In this document: positions 1-6,575 of the stretch, piece after piece | How positions within the stretch are numbered: position 1 is the first letter of the stretch | Layout of the letters: each line of letters opens with the position of its first letter | From: Sphingomonadales bacterium UBA658 | Lineage (GTDB): Bacteria > Pseudomonadota > Alphaproteobacteria > Sphingomonadales > Sphingomonadaceae | Direction of reading: 5' to 3' | DNA: 12,176 nt | Assembly: GCA_002299195.1 (NCBI GenBank) | Contig: DBOA01000214.1 | Coordinates: forward strand, 4,257 to 16,432 | Program-made: the position numbers and the translations under genes | Notes under the pieces: generated by a model | What the model was told of the DNA's origin: nothing | What the model saw: only the letters and a program-made list of their open reading frames with translations | Databases searched by the model: none

Positions 1-176
1 TAGCCCGCCGGGCGCGGCACGCGCTTGCCCTTGGTCCGGCTTGTCAGATGAAATTGGCCACATCGGTCGCAGCGATAATGGCGCAGCGTGATTGTCGCCG
101 CCGCCATTGCGGCAATGGCATCCGCCTCCACCGCGAACCCCGCCTTTCTTCGGCAAATGCTCAGCCGCGTGCGCAA
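1..176 (-). CDS. Small CxxC zinc-ribbon-type protein, partial at window edge
   Basis: Reading the minus strand just after the roxA stop gives an open frame of 58 codons that runs off position 1; the last two bases are TA, so the next base decides between Tyr and a stop. The protein has C8, then K11/F14 and an Ala-rich helix, then YRCDRCGQFHLTSRTKGKR around residues 34-52, so C8, C36, C39 and H43 could bind one metal. This C...CxxCGxxHLTSR layout is known to me from short uncharacterised proteins of alphaproteobacteria; no enzymatic role is known to me. The start I prefer is TTG at 176-174, one base beyond the roxA stop, with a GAAGG/GAAGA purine stretch at about 192-182 as ribosome site, which suggests translational coupling to roxA. 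A start inside roxA is possible. Frame and motif are seen; the function is unknown. Confidence 0.65.
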   Translation of the reverse strand, partial: MRTRLSICRRKAGFAVEADAIAAMAAATITLRHYRCDRCGQFHLTSRTKGKRVPRPAG

Positions 177-177
177 A

Positions 178-1329
178 TCAATCTTCGCCTTCGAACGCGA
201 TGCACCCCATGTTGCACAGCTGCGTCAGCAGGTCGATCGCCGCGTCCACTGACGCAAGAGCAGCGTCGACGACCATCGCATCTTGCGCGCACAGCTGGCG
301 CGCCAGATCCGCTGTCTCCGCGCCGCAGTCAAAGCATGCGCCATCGGCAAAGAACATCACGGCATCCGCACCATCGCCCATAAATGCCAACCGGCTTGCC
401 GGATTGCGCGACAGCGGGGCGTGATCGGCAATAGATTGTCGAACCTCGTCCGCTGCAACGGGAGTTTCCGGTTGCCAGTCCATTTCGGCATATTTGGGCG
501 TGCTGTTGAACATGCCGAACCAACGCGCAAAGGCGCGCGGGTCGGAAAGCGAATCCAGCGTCATCCGGTGCAAGCGCGCCAAGGCGTCGGGCATAATCTC
601 ACCCGGGTTGGCCTGCCCTGCCAAATCCGGATCGCGGTACAAATCATCTTCAGGAATCTGCTCAAGCATATCATCGACAAAATGCCCCAGCAGGTCGGCG
701 CGCGACGGCGCACGAAAACCAACCGAATAGGTCATGCAGTCCGAACCCACCGCAACGCCATTATGCGCGATACCCGGCGGGACATACAGGATATCGCCGG
801 GTTCAAGCACCCATTCTTCGGTCGCCTCAAATTCTGCGAGCAGTTTGAGGTCTTCATGCGGCGCCAGCGGGCTATCGCCATCGCAATGCGGCCCAATCTG
901 CCAACGGCGGCGACCGTGGCCCTGAATCAGGAAAACATCATATTGGTCGAAATGCGGACCAACCCCGCCTTGGTCGGCGGCAAGGCTGACCATGACATCG
1001 TCAATCCGCCAGTTGGGAATGAACCGGAACGGCGCGATGAGGTCAGCCACCATCGGCACATGGTGATCGACCGCCTGCACCAGCAACGTCCAATGCGATA
1101 CACCAAGGCCGCCCAAGCGATCCTCATGCTGCGGCCCCTGCTCCATCTCCCAGCCCTTGGCGGTCTGACAAATCAGGCGCGACTCCACTTCTTCTTCGCA
1201 GGCGAGACCGGCAAGCTCATCGGGCTCCAGCGGGTTTTGCCAATTGTGCCACGGATTGCGGATAAGCAGCGGCTTTTTCTGCCAATAATCGCGCAAGAAC
1301 GCGTCTGTATCGAAGTTTTCCAATTCCAT
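178..1329 (-). CDS. roxA: Ribosomal oxygenase RoxA/YcfD-type (50S protein L16 arginine 3-hydroxylase), JmjC/cupin fold
   Basis: A 383-residue Fe(II)/2-oxoglutarate oxygenase closely resembling E. coli YcfD/RoxA, which hydroxylates an arginine of ribosomal protein L16. Matching landmarks are the N-terminal DYWQKKPLLIRNP, PDELAGLACEEEVESRL, the WRIDDVMVS segment, and the JmjC iron triad: H126 and D128 (GPHFDQYDVF) and H189 (VPPGIAHNG). GRRRW and NYSVGFRAP-like (TYSVGFRAP) blocks follow, and then the helical C-terminal half that ends in IAFEGED, comparable to the FEG end of YcfD. The frame stays open to an ATG at 1419. I chose the ATG at 1329 because homology starts there and GGTGGGA sits just upstream on the minus strand. 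The gene is first of a likely two-gene unit with the small CxxC protein. The family assignment is strong; the L16 substrate is inferred from orthology. Confidence 0.93.
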   Translation of the reverse strand: MELENFDTDAFLRDYWQKKPLLIRNPWHNWQNPLEPDELAGLACEEEVESRLICQTAKGWEMEQGPQHEDRLGGLGVSHWTLLVQAVDHHVPMVADLIAPFRFIPNWRIDDVMVSLAADQGGVGPHFDQYDVFLIQGHGRRRWQIGPHCDGDSPLAPHEDLKLLAEFEATEEWVLEPGDILYVPPGIAHNGVAVGSDCMTYSVGFRAPSRADLLGHFVDDMLEQIPEDDLYRDPDLAGQANPGEIMPDALARLHRMTLDSLSDPRAFARWFGMFNSTPKYAEMDWQPETPVAADEVRQSIADHAPLSRNPASRLAFMGDGADAVMFFADGACFDCGAETADLARQLCAQDAMVVDAALASVDAAIDLLTQLCNMGCIAFEGED

Positions 1330-1398
1330 TCCCACCCGCTGTGCATTCGCGCGACAGAAAGCAAGTCTTGTTGCTGCATAAGTGGCCAAGGAAAACAT

Positions 1399-1410
1399 AA
1401 TCGGCCGATT
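1399..1410. promoter_or_regulatory. Perfect 12-bp palindrome in the divergent roxA / 68-aa gene spacer
   Basis: The spacer between the two divergent starts (1330-1458) contains AATCGGCCGATT, its own exact reverse complement. It lies 70 bases from the roxA start and 49 bases from the plus-strand start, a fitting place for a dimeric regulator acting on both genes. No clear -35/-10 pair is visible next to it. The palindrome is seen; the operator role is a guess. Confidence 0.3.
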
Positions 1411-1446
1411 GCGGAACATATGCGACGCGCTGGGGTTTTAATGGTC

Positions 1447-1452
1447 AAGGAG
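1447..1452 (+). promoter_or_regulatory. Strong ribosome binding site deciding the 68-aa protein start
   Basis: AAGGAG followed by six bases and ATG at 1459. It lies inside the alternative N-terminal extension that would begin at 1441, which argues for the inner start. Confidence 0.75.
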
Positions 1453-1458
1453 TATTCA

Positions 1459-1665
1459 ATGGCCACTATTCTCGACATATCTGGGAAACCATTGCCGTCC
1501 CGCAGACGGTCGAAACGGCGCTTGCGCGCCCGGGATATGCGTGATCTGCTGAAAGTCCTGATCGTGCTGATGATGGTTATCACGGGCTATTTCATCTTCG
1601 CGCCCGCCAGCGAAGCCACGCGGGCATCGGATGCGGACATCGCACGGAATATGCCCGCAGGTTAA
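1459..1665 (+). CDS. Small single-span membrane protein, 68 aa, unknown function
   Basis: The product has a strongly basic N-terminal stretch (SRRRSKRRLRARD, about residues 14-26), one hydrophobic segment at about 30-48 (LLKVLIVLMMVITGYFIF) and a short polar tail. The basic side before the span predicts the N-terminus in the cytoplasm and the C-terminus in the periplasm. The start at 1459 is set by a very good ribosome site, AAGGAG at 1447-1452 with a 6-base gap; an in-frame ATG at 1441 lies before that site and is less likely. It is transcribed away from roxA and lies 42 bases before the YqaA-type gene, so the two may share a transcript. I recognise no family and propose no function. Confidence 0.75.
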   Translation: MATILDISGKPLPSRRRSKRRLRARDMRDLLKVLIVLMMVITGYFIFAPASEATRASDADIARNMPAG

Positions 1666-1707
1666 AAGCTTGCACTTGCGGCCGTTCTCGGTTTAACGCC
1701 GCACACA

Positions 1708-2346
1708 ATGTTGAAACGCCTATATGATTGGATGATGGAAAAGGCTGGGCACGCCCATGCAGAACGCTGGCTGTTCCTGTTTTCCTTCATCGAAAGCTCA
1801 TTCTTCCCGATACCACCGCACCCGCTGCTTGGGTTGATGTGTCTCGCGCGCCCGGACAAGGCGTTGCGCTATGGGGCGATTTGTACCTTGGCCTCCGTAT
1901 TGGGCGGGCTCTTTGGCTATGCCATTGGCTATTTCGCGTATGAAACCATCGGCACGGCGCTGCTAAAGGCGCTTGGACTATGGGACAGCTTTCCTGCTGC
2001 CGCCTGCTATCTGCGCGAATTTGGCGCGGAGATTATTTTGATCAAGGGGGCGACCCCCATTCCGTTCAAGCTGCTGACCTTGACCGCAGGTTTCATCAAA
2101 ATGGACCTGTTAACCTTCATCTGGGCCAGCGTGTTGAGCCGGGCATTCCAGTTCATGCTGGTCGGATTTTTGTTCTGGAAATTCGGACGCCCGATCAAGG
2201 CATTCATCGACAAATATCTGGCGTGGGTCACCGCCGCGTTTCTGGGGGCGGTCGTCGGCGGATTTTTTGCGTTCACGATGTTGGCTGGCAATGGTGCGCG
2301 CAAAAGTGATGTCTGCTCCAACGTCACAACGATTGAAGCAAGCTAG
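1708..2346 (+). CDS. YqaA family inner-membrane protein (VTT / DedA-like)
   Basis: A 212-residue polytopic membrane protein of the YqaA/COG1238 group within the VTT (SNARE-associated/DedA) superfamily. Members of the wider superfamily act in membrane homeostasis and lipid or ion handling, but the role of YqaA itself is not settled. Typical blocks are MLKRLYDWMMEKAGH at the start, ESSFFPIPPHPLLGL at about 29-43, the Gly-rich span GGLFGYAIGYFAYETIG, the re-entrant-type segment IKGATPIPFKLLTLTAG at about 112-128, the SRAFQFMLVG segment, and a last span with GAVVGGFFAF. The start at 1708 fits the family N-terminus although its ribosome site is weak. Relatives I remember carry Asp after FPIPP, where this protein has His. 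It is followed 41 bases later by another small membrane protein. Confidence 0.88.
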   Translation: MLKRLYDWMMEKAGHAHAERWLFLFSFIESSFFPIPPHPLLGLMCLARPDKALRYGAICTLASVLGGLFGYAIGYFAYETIGTALLKALGLWDSFPAAACYLREFGAEIILIKGATPIPFKLLTLTAGFIKMDLLTFIWASVLSRAFQFMLVGFLFWKFGRPIKAFIDKYLAWVTAAFLGAVVGGFFAFTMLAGNGARKSDVCSNVTTIEAS

Positions 2347-2387
2347 CACCGCCACACGCGGGTTATTTACAATATTGGAAAGCAGAC

Positions 2388-2702
2388 ATGGACAGCAGTT
2401 CACGCAAAATCGTCACCTTCATCGCGGTCGTCACCATCATTGTCATGGCCGCTATGGCCACGCGCTCTTATCTCGACGCGGACCAACGCACGACTGCCGC
2501 GCCGGTTGAGACCGATGAAGCTACCGCTCCGGAAGCACCAAAGCGGGAGCCGTCCGAAAATGTGCCCAACGCAAGCGACGAAATGCCCGTTGCCGCTCCA
2601 GAAATCGAAACCATTCCGGCCATCACTGGCGAACCGTCGATGACGTTTGAAAGTGAAAACAGCGAGGCGCGTGATTCATCGGCGCCGGAAAATGACGAAT
2701 AA
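2388..2702 (+). CDS. Single-span protein with acidic Pro/Ala/Glu-rich tail, unknown function
   Basis: A 104-residue protein with a short polar N-terminus (MDSSSRK), one hydrophobic segment at about 8-23 (IVTFIAVVTIIVMAAMA), and then about 75 residues rich in Glu, Pro, Ala, Ser and Asp with almost no hydrophobic runs. The tail is probably unstructured and periplasmic, and the span may be an uncleaved anchor or a signal peptide. There is no lipobox cysteine. GGAAAG at 2377-2382, five bases before ATG, supports the start. It is the last gene of the plus-strand group and ends six bases from the stop of the convergent VOC gene. I recognise no family; low-complexity tails of this kind diverge quickly, so it may be lineage-specific. 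Confidence 0.7.
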   Translation: MDSSSRKIVTFIAVVTIIVMAAMATRSYLDADQRTTAAPVETDEATAPEAPKREPSENVPNASDEMPVAAPEIETIPAITGEPSMTFESENSEARDSSAPENDE

Positions 2703-2708
2703 GGTTCG

Positions 2709-3128
2709 TTAACGCGCGAACAAATTTGCGTCGTCGGCGAATGCCTTGAATTCCAGTGCATTGCCGCTCGGGTCGCAGAAGAACATCGTCGCCTGCTCGC
2801 CAATTTCGCCTTTAAAACGGACATGGGGTTCAATGCCAAAGCTGATGCCAGCGGCCGTTACGCGGGCGGCCAGCAATTCCCATTGTTCCATCGTCAGCAC
2901 GACACCAAAATGGGGTACGGGAACGTCATGGCCATCCACCGGATTATGCGTGGAAACGGATCGCGCATTGGCATCGAGATGCGCAACGATCTGATGTCCG
3001 AAAAAGTCGAAGTCGACCCAATGATCGGACGCGCGCCCTTCGGGGCACCCCATGATTTCGCCGTAAAAGCGCCGCGCTTCGGATAAGTCACGGACGGGAA
3101 AGGCCAAGTGGAAGGGGCGTAAGCTCAT
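2709..3128 (-). CDS. VOC (glyoxalase/bleomycin resistance fold) family protein
   Basis: A 139-residue protein with two beta-alpha-beta-beta-beta halves of the vicinal oxygen chelate superfamily. It starts with RPFHLAFPVRDLSEARRFYG and continues with SDHWVDFDFFGHQIVAHL, PHFGVVLTMEQWELLAARV and MFFCDPSGNALEFKAF. H7, H50 or H73, and E126 are the likely metal ligands. The superfamily includes glyoxalase I, dioxygenases and fosfomycin or bleomycin resistance proteins; the substrate cannot be read from sequence. I chose ATG at 3128, where the family homology starts. That ATG overlaps the upstream TGA as ATGA, so translation is probably coupled to the exported-protein gene before it. A longer frame reaching 3206 is the shadow of that upstream gene. 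Confidence 0.87.
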   Translation of the reverse strand: MSLRPFHLAFPVRDLSEARRFYGEIMGCPEGRASDHWVDFDFFGHQIVAHLDANARSVSTHNPVDGHDVPVPHFGVVLTMEQWELLAARVTAAGISFGIEPHVRFKGEIGEQATMFFCDPSGNALEFKAFADDANLFAR

Positions 3129-3499
3129 TTTGATGTCACCGGTTTGGGAAGGGGTTGATCGGAAATATCGGCCGTAGCGAGTTCCTGCGACATTTGCATC
3201 GCGCATTTGTGGATGGTCGCCGGATCACTTGGGCGCTGAAATTCGGCTTTCGCCGCTTCAGCCATGGCAACCGCGACCAACTCACGGGGTTGGCCGCTTT
3301 GTTCGGTGATACGGCTGCCGACGATGCCGGCCCACCGTTTTCCCGATTGCCCGACATTGGGCATATCGGACGGCGCGGTGCCAAGCCGCTGTCGCTCCGC
3401 CAAGGTCGCAAGGGTCGCAACACATGCGATATCCGACTGATGCGTTTCCGTCAGGGCGGATGGCGAAGACATTGCGAGCGCATACACAAAAATAATCAT
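3125..3499 (-). CDS. Small exported protein with two cysteines, unknown function
   Basis: A 124-residue protein. Its N-terminus IIFVYALAMSSPSALT looks like a short signal peptide, although it lacks the usual Lys/Arg before the hydrophobic core. The rest is mostly helical and Ala/Gln/Glu-rich and carries C26 and C99, which could form one disulfide if the protein is periplasmic. An in-frame TAA lies just four codons before the ATG at 3499, so the start cannot be much further upstream; ATG at 3472 is a possible alternative that would remove most of the signal. The ATGA overlap with the VOC gene shows that this frame is a true gene. I know similar small secreted proteins from sphingomonads but no function for them. 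Confidence 0.72.
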   Translation of the reverse strand: MIIFVYALAMSSPSALTETHQSDIACVATLATLAERQRLGTAPSDMPNVGQSGKRWAGIVGSRITEQSGQPRELVAVAMAEAAKAEFQRPSDPATIHKCAMQMSQELATADISDQPLPKPVTSK

Positions 3500-3588
3500 G
3501 GCGATGAATTAGCATCGAAAGCCTGAACCGCAAGCAACGACGTTTTTGTCCGATTGCAATTGTCATATATGGTGGGCAAAAGCGCGCC

Positions 3589-5265
3589 ATGCAGAAATTA
3601 TCGGCTTTGCTCGGAAAGTTTCCCCGTTGGACTGCGCTCGTGGCGGGTGCAGCGTCCGCTTATGGTTTTGAACCATGGGGGCTTTGGCCGCTGACGCTTG
3701 TGTGCTTTGCAATGCTCATCCAGCTGATAAGCCAAGCGACGAGCACCAAAGGCGCGTTCATGCTCGGCTGGCTTTTCGGGGTAGGGCATTTCACTTTTGG
3801 CAATCAGTGGATCGCGGTCGCCTTCACCTTTCAGGCGGCGATGCCGATCTGGCTTGGTTACATCGCGGTATTCGGGCTGGCGCTATATTTGGCGGTGTAT
3901 CCCGCCTTAGCTGCGGCTGGAGCCCATTGGATCAATCGCCGGGCGACGAACGCCCTTCGTGATCCCGGCGGAGATGACGCGAAGCAAAGGCCTACAGCCA
4001 CCCTTCACCTCATCTTGGCCTTTGCTGGCTTGTGGATCATCACCGAATGGCTGCGCAGCTCGGTATTCACTGGCTATGTCTGGAACCCGCTCAGTGTGGT
4101 TACCCTGTCGGTTCCATATCTTTCGCAACCTGCAACCGCCCTTGGAACCTATGGCCTTTCGGGGTTCATGCTTCTTGTTGTTGGGATGATCCTAAGGTTC
4201 GTGACTTTGTGGACGTCAGCATCTGGCGTTGAACGCGGCGATGGCGGGCGGACCGGCTATTTTCTTGGCGGTTTAATATTATTGGCGCTCGCAGCAGTCG
4301 CTATCACTGGGCGAAGCTCCTACGATCAAAGCGCACCAGATAGGGCATCTGTCGCCGTCACCGTCGCGCAACCCAACATCAGCCAAGCCGACAAATATGC
4401 GCCGGGCTATGACGCGATCAACTTTGCCAAGCTGGCGATGAACAGCCGCCCGATGCCCGATCAAGGCGCGCGGCTGATTTTATGGCCAGAGGCGGCAATT
4501 CCCGATTATTTGGAAGAGGGCTATCCCTATCGTTATTATCAGGGCCAGCCGGGCGAAAGTGCGACAGGCGCGCGGGCGCGGCTGACGACGCTGATGGGTG
4601 ACGGCGATGTTTTGGTCACGGGCGCAAACCGGCTGGTGATTGAAAAGGGCCAACTGGTCGCGGCGCGCAACAGCGTTTCGGCCATGGACGCGAACGGCAA
4701 TATCTTGGGCCATTATGACAAGGCGCATCTTGTCCCTTATGGCGAATATCTGCCGCTGCCGTGGTTGCTGCGGCCTTTGGGCTTGGCGCGATTGGTACCC
4801 GGCGACCTCGATTTCTGGACCGGTCCTGGACCACAGACGATGACAGTCAATCTGAACGGCAAGCCGGTTAAAATCGGCATCCAGATTTGCTATGAAATGA
4901 TATTCTCGGGCCAAGTTACCGACCGCACGAACCGGCCAGACTTCATCTTCAATCCATCCAACGACGCGTGGTTCGGCACCGTCGGCCCGCCACAGCATTT
5001 GGCACAGGCGCGTCTTCGGGCCATTGAAGAAGGCTTACCTGTCGTGCGCGCCACACCAACCGGCATCAGCGCCGTCATCGATGCGAACGGCCGGATCATG
5101 AAAAGCCTGCCGCTTGGAACATCTGGCCGGATCGACGCAGTTGTGCCGCAGGCGAAGGCGCCGACATTGTTCGCACGTTTTGGAAATATGTTGCCGCTCG
5201 GCTTTGCAGGGCTGCTCATCGCTTGTGCGCTGTTACCTCTTGCCCGCCGCGTACGTTCTCGCTAA
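3589..5265 (+). CDS. lnt: Apolipoprotein N-acyltransferase
   Basis: A 558-residue inner-membrane enzyme that transfers an acyl chain from a phospholipid to the N-terminal diacylglyceryl-cysteine of lipoproteins, the last step of lipoprotein maturation. The first 240 residues hold several membrane spans (for example WLGYIAVFGLALYLAVYP and GGLILLALAAVAI). They are followed by a periplasmic nitrilase-like (CN hydrolase) domain and a final span (PLGFAGLLIACALLPLA) before the basic end. The catalytic triad is visible as E301 (LWPEAAIPDYL), K378 (YDKAHLVPYGEYLPL) and C434 (GIQICYEMIF), matching E267, K335 and C387 of E. coli Lnt. NPSNDAWFG and QHLAQARLRAIEEGLPVVRA are family blocks. The ribosome site before 3589 is weak. 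metK follows 61 bases downstream. Confidence 0.96.
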   Translation: MQKLSALLGKFPRWTALVAGAASAYGFEPWGLWPLTLVCFAMLIQLISQATSTKGAFMLGWLFGVGHFTFGNQWIAVAFTFQAAMPIWLGYIAVFGLALYLAVYPALAAAGAHWINRRATNALRDPGGDDAKQRPTATLHLILAFAGLWIITEWLRSSVFTGYVWNPLSVVTLSVPYLSQPATALGTYGLSGFMLLVVGMILRFVTLWTSASGVERGDGGRTGYFLGGLILLALAAVAITGRSSYDQSAPDRASVAVTVAQPNISQADKYAPGYDAINFAKLAMNSRPMPDQGARLILWPEAAIPDYLEEGYPYRYYQGQPGESATGARARLTTLMGDGDVLVTGANRLVIEKGQLVAARNSVSAMDANGNILGHYDKAHLVPYGEYLPLPWLLRPLGLARLVPGDLDFWTGPGPQTMTVNLNGKPVKIGIQICYEMIFSGQVTDRTNRPDFIFNPSNDAWFGTVGPPQHLAQARLRAIEEGLPVVRATPTGISAVIDANGRIMKSLPLGTSGRIDAVVPQAKAPTLFARFGNMLPLGFAGLLIACALLPLARRVRSR

Positions 5266-5277
5266 GGGCGAAAACAG

Positions 5278-5297
5278 ATATAAAGAATCCTTTATAC
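5278..5297. promoter_or_regulatory. Inverted repeat before metK, SahR-type operator candidate
   Basis: TATAAAG at 5279-5285 and CTTTATA at 5290-5296 form a perfect 7-bp inverted repeat with a 4-base centre (AATC). It is very AT-rich compared with its surroundings and lies 30 bases before the metK start. From memory, alphaproteobacterial SAM-cycle genes (metK, ahcY, metF, metH) carry palindromes of the form ATAAAG-N4-CTTTAT, bound by the ArsR-type regulator SahR that senses S-adenosylhomocysteine. The inverted repeat is seen; the regulator is inferred. It could also be an RNA hairpin in the leader. It does not look like a SAM-II or SAM/SAH riboswitch. Confidence 0.5.
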
Positions 5298-5326
5298 GCA
5301 GATACAGCCAACAGACTGGAACAACC

Positions 5327-6532
5327 ATGCGCGCAAATTACCTTTTCACTTCCGAATCCGTGTCCGAAGGGCACCCAGACAAGGTTTCGGACCAAATTTC
5401 CGACGCTATCGTCGACCTATTTCTTTCCAAAGACCCCGAAGCCCGCATCGCGTGCGAAACCCTGACCACGACGCAGTTGGTCGTGCTTGCCGGTGAAATC
5501 CGCTGCAAAGGCGTCTATGAAGATGGCGCATGGGCACCCGGCGCACAGGAAGAAATCGAAGCCACCGTTCGCCGCACCGTAAAAGACATCGGTTACGAGC
5601 AGGATGGTTTCCATTGGGAAACGTTCCGCTTTGAAAACAATCTGCACGGCCAATCCGCGCATATCGCGCAAGGCGTTGATGCATCGGACAACAAGGATGA
5701 AGGCGCTGGCGATCAGGGCATCATGTTTGGCTATGCGACCGACGAAACGCCCGATCTGATGCCGGCAACGCTCTATTACAGCCACAAGATTTTGGAGCGT
5801 ATGGCCGCTGACCGCCATTCCGGCGCAGCCCCGTTCCTTGAACCCGACACAAAAAGCCAGGTTACCCTGCGCTACGAAGGCAGCTTGCCCGTCGCCGCAA
5901 CCGCCGTTGTCGTTTCGACGCAGCATGCTGCGGGTTATGACACGGGTGCCAAGGAAGCGGAACTGCACGCTTATGTGCGCAAGGTTGTGGCCGACATTAT
6001 TCCGCCGGTATTGCTGCGCGACACGGTCTATCACATCAACCCGACCGGTAGCTTTGAAATCGGCGGCCCTGACGGTGACGCTGGCCTGACCGGCCGCAAG
6101 ATCATCGTCGACACCTATGGCGGCGCAGCGCCCCATGGCGGCGGCGCATTCAGCGGCAAGGATCCGACAAAGGTTGACCGCTCGGCGGCGTACATCACGC
6201 GCTATCTGGCGAAGAACATCGTTGCCGCTGGTCTTGCGACCCGCTGCACCATCCAGCTGGCCTATGCGATTGGCGTTTCAAAGCCGCTGTCGCTGTATGT
6301 CGATACGCATGAAACCGGCACAGTTGGCGACGACCTGATTGAAGCGGCGATCATGAATATCGAAAAGCTGGGCGGACTTACCCCGCGCGGCATTCGCACG
6401 CATCTTGGCCTCAACAAGCCAATCTATCGCAAGACTGCGGCTTATGGACATTTCGGACGCAAGCCCGAAGGTGATTTCTTCCCGTGGGAACGCACCGACC
6501 TTGTCGAAGATTTGAAGGCCGCTCTCGCCTGA
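5327..6532 (+). CDS. metK: S-adenosylmethionine synthetase (methionine adenosyltransferase)
   Basis: A 401-residue cytoplasmic enzyme making S-adenosylmethionine from methionine and ATP. All three signature regions are present: SESVSEGHPDKVSDQISDA with H16, D18 and K19, GAGDQGIMFGYA, and GGGAFSGKDPTKVDRSAAY near residue 270-285. The C-terminal TVGDDLI, TPRGIRTHLGL and AAYGHFGR blocks also match. It is slightly longer than E. coli MetK (384). The start at 5327 fits the family N-terminus (MRANYLFTSES); the frame is open further back, but that part overlaps lnt and is not real. The ribosome site is poor (TGGA about six bases upstream). A SahR-type inverted repeat lies directly upstream, which suggests independent SAM-cycle control rather than only read-through from lnt. 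Confidence 0.98.
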   Translation: MRANYLFTSESVSEGHPDKVSDQISDAIVDLFLSKDPEARIACETLTTTQLVVLAGEIRCKGVYEDGAWAPGAQEEIEATVRRTVKDIGYEQDGFHWETFRFENNLHGQSAHIAQGVDASDNKDEGAGDQGIMFGYATDETPDLMPATLYYSHKILERMAADRHSGAAPFLEPDTKSQVTLRYEGSLPVAATAVVVSTQHAAGYDTGAKEAELHAYVRKVVADIIPPVLLRDTVYHINPTGSFEIGGPDGDAGLTGRKIIVDTYGGAAPHGGGAFSGKDPTKVDRSAAYITRYLAKNIVAAGLATRCTIQLAYAIGVSKPLSLYVDTHETGTVGDDLIEAAIMNIEKLGGLTPRGIRTHLGLNKPIYRKTAAYGHFGRKPEGDFFPWERTDLVEDLKAALA

Positions 6533-6546
6533 TTACACTTGCAGCG

Positions 6547-6570
6547 TGGCGGCTGAAAGTTTAGCCGCCA
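6547..6570 (+). repeat. Stable hairpin between metK and trmB
   Basis: TGGCGGCT at 6547-6554 and AGCCGCCA at 6563-6570 are exact reverse complements, giving an 8-bp GC-rich stem that extends by weak pairs into a short loop. It starts 15 bases after the metK stop and ends five bases before the ATG at 6576. No T-run follows, so it is not a standard terminator. It could attenuate, protect the metK mRNA end or mask the trmB start. Confidence 0.5.
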
Positions 6571-6575
6571 CCGCT

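Noticed and set aside
283..1665. A long plus-strand open frame antisense to roxA, running into the 68-aa gene
   Set aside because: It mirrors the roxA coding strand, and its product has no family features. The real gene in this frame begins at 1459 with a strong ribosome site.
2704..2721. GTTCG...CGAAC inverted repeat at the convergent ends of the 104-aa and VOC genes as a terminator
   Set aside because: Only a 5-bp stem with an 8-base loop and no clear T-run; not strong enough to call.
5266..5326. SAM-II or SAM/SAH riboswitch before metK
   Set aside because: The leader is 61 bases and consists mainly of one inverted repeat; I cannot find the conserved core sequences of either riboswitch.
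5417..6136. Minus-strand open frame of 239 codons inside metK
   Set aside because: It is fully antisense to the strongly conserved metK and shows no domain; long antisense frames are a side effect of GC-rich codon use.
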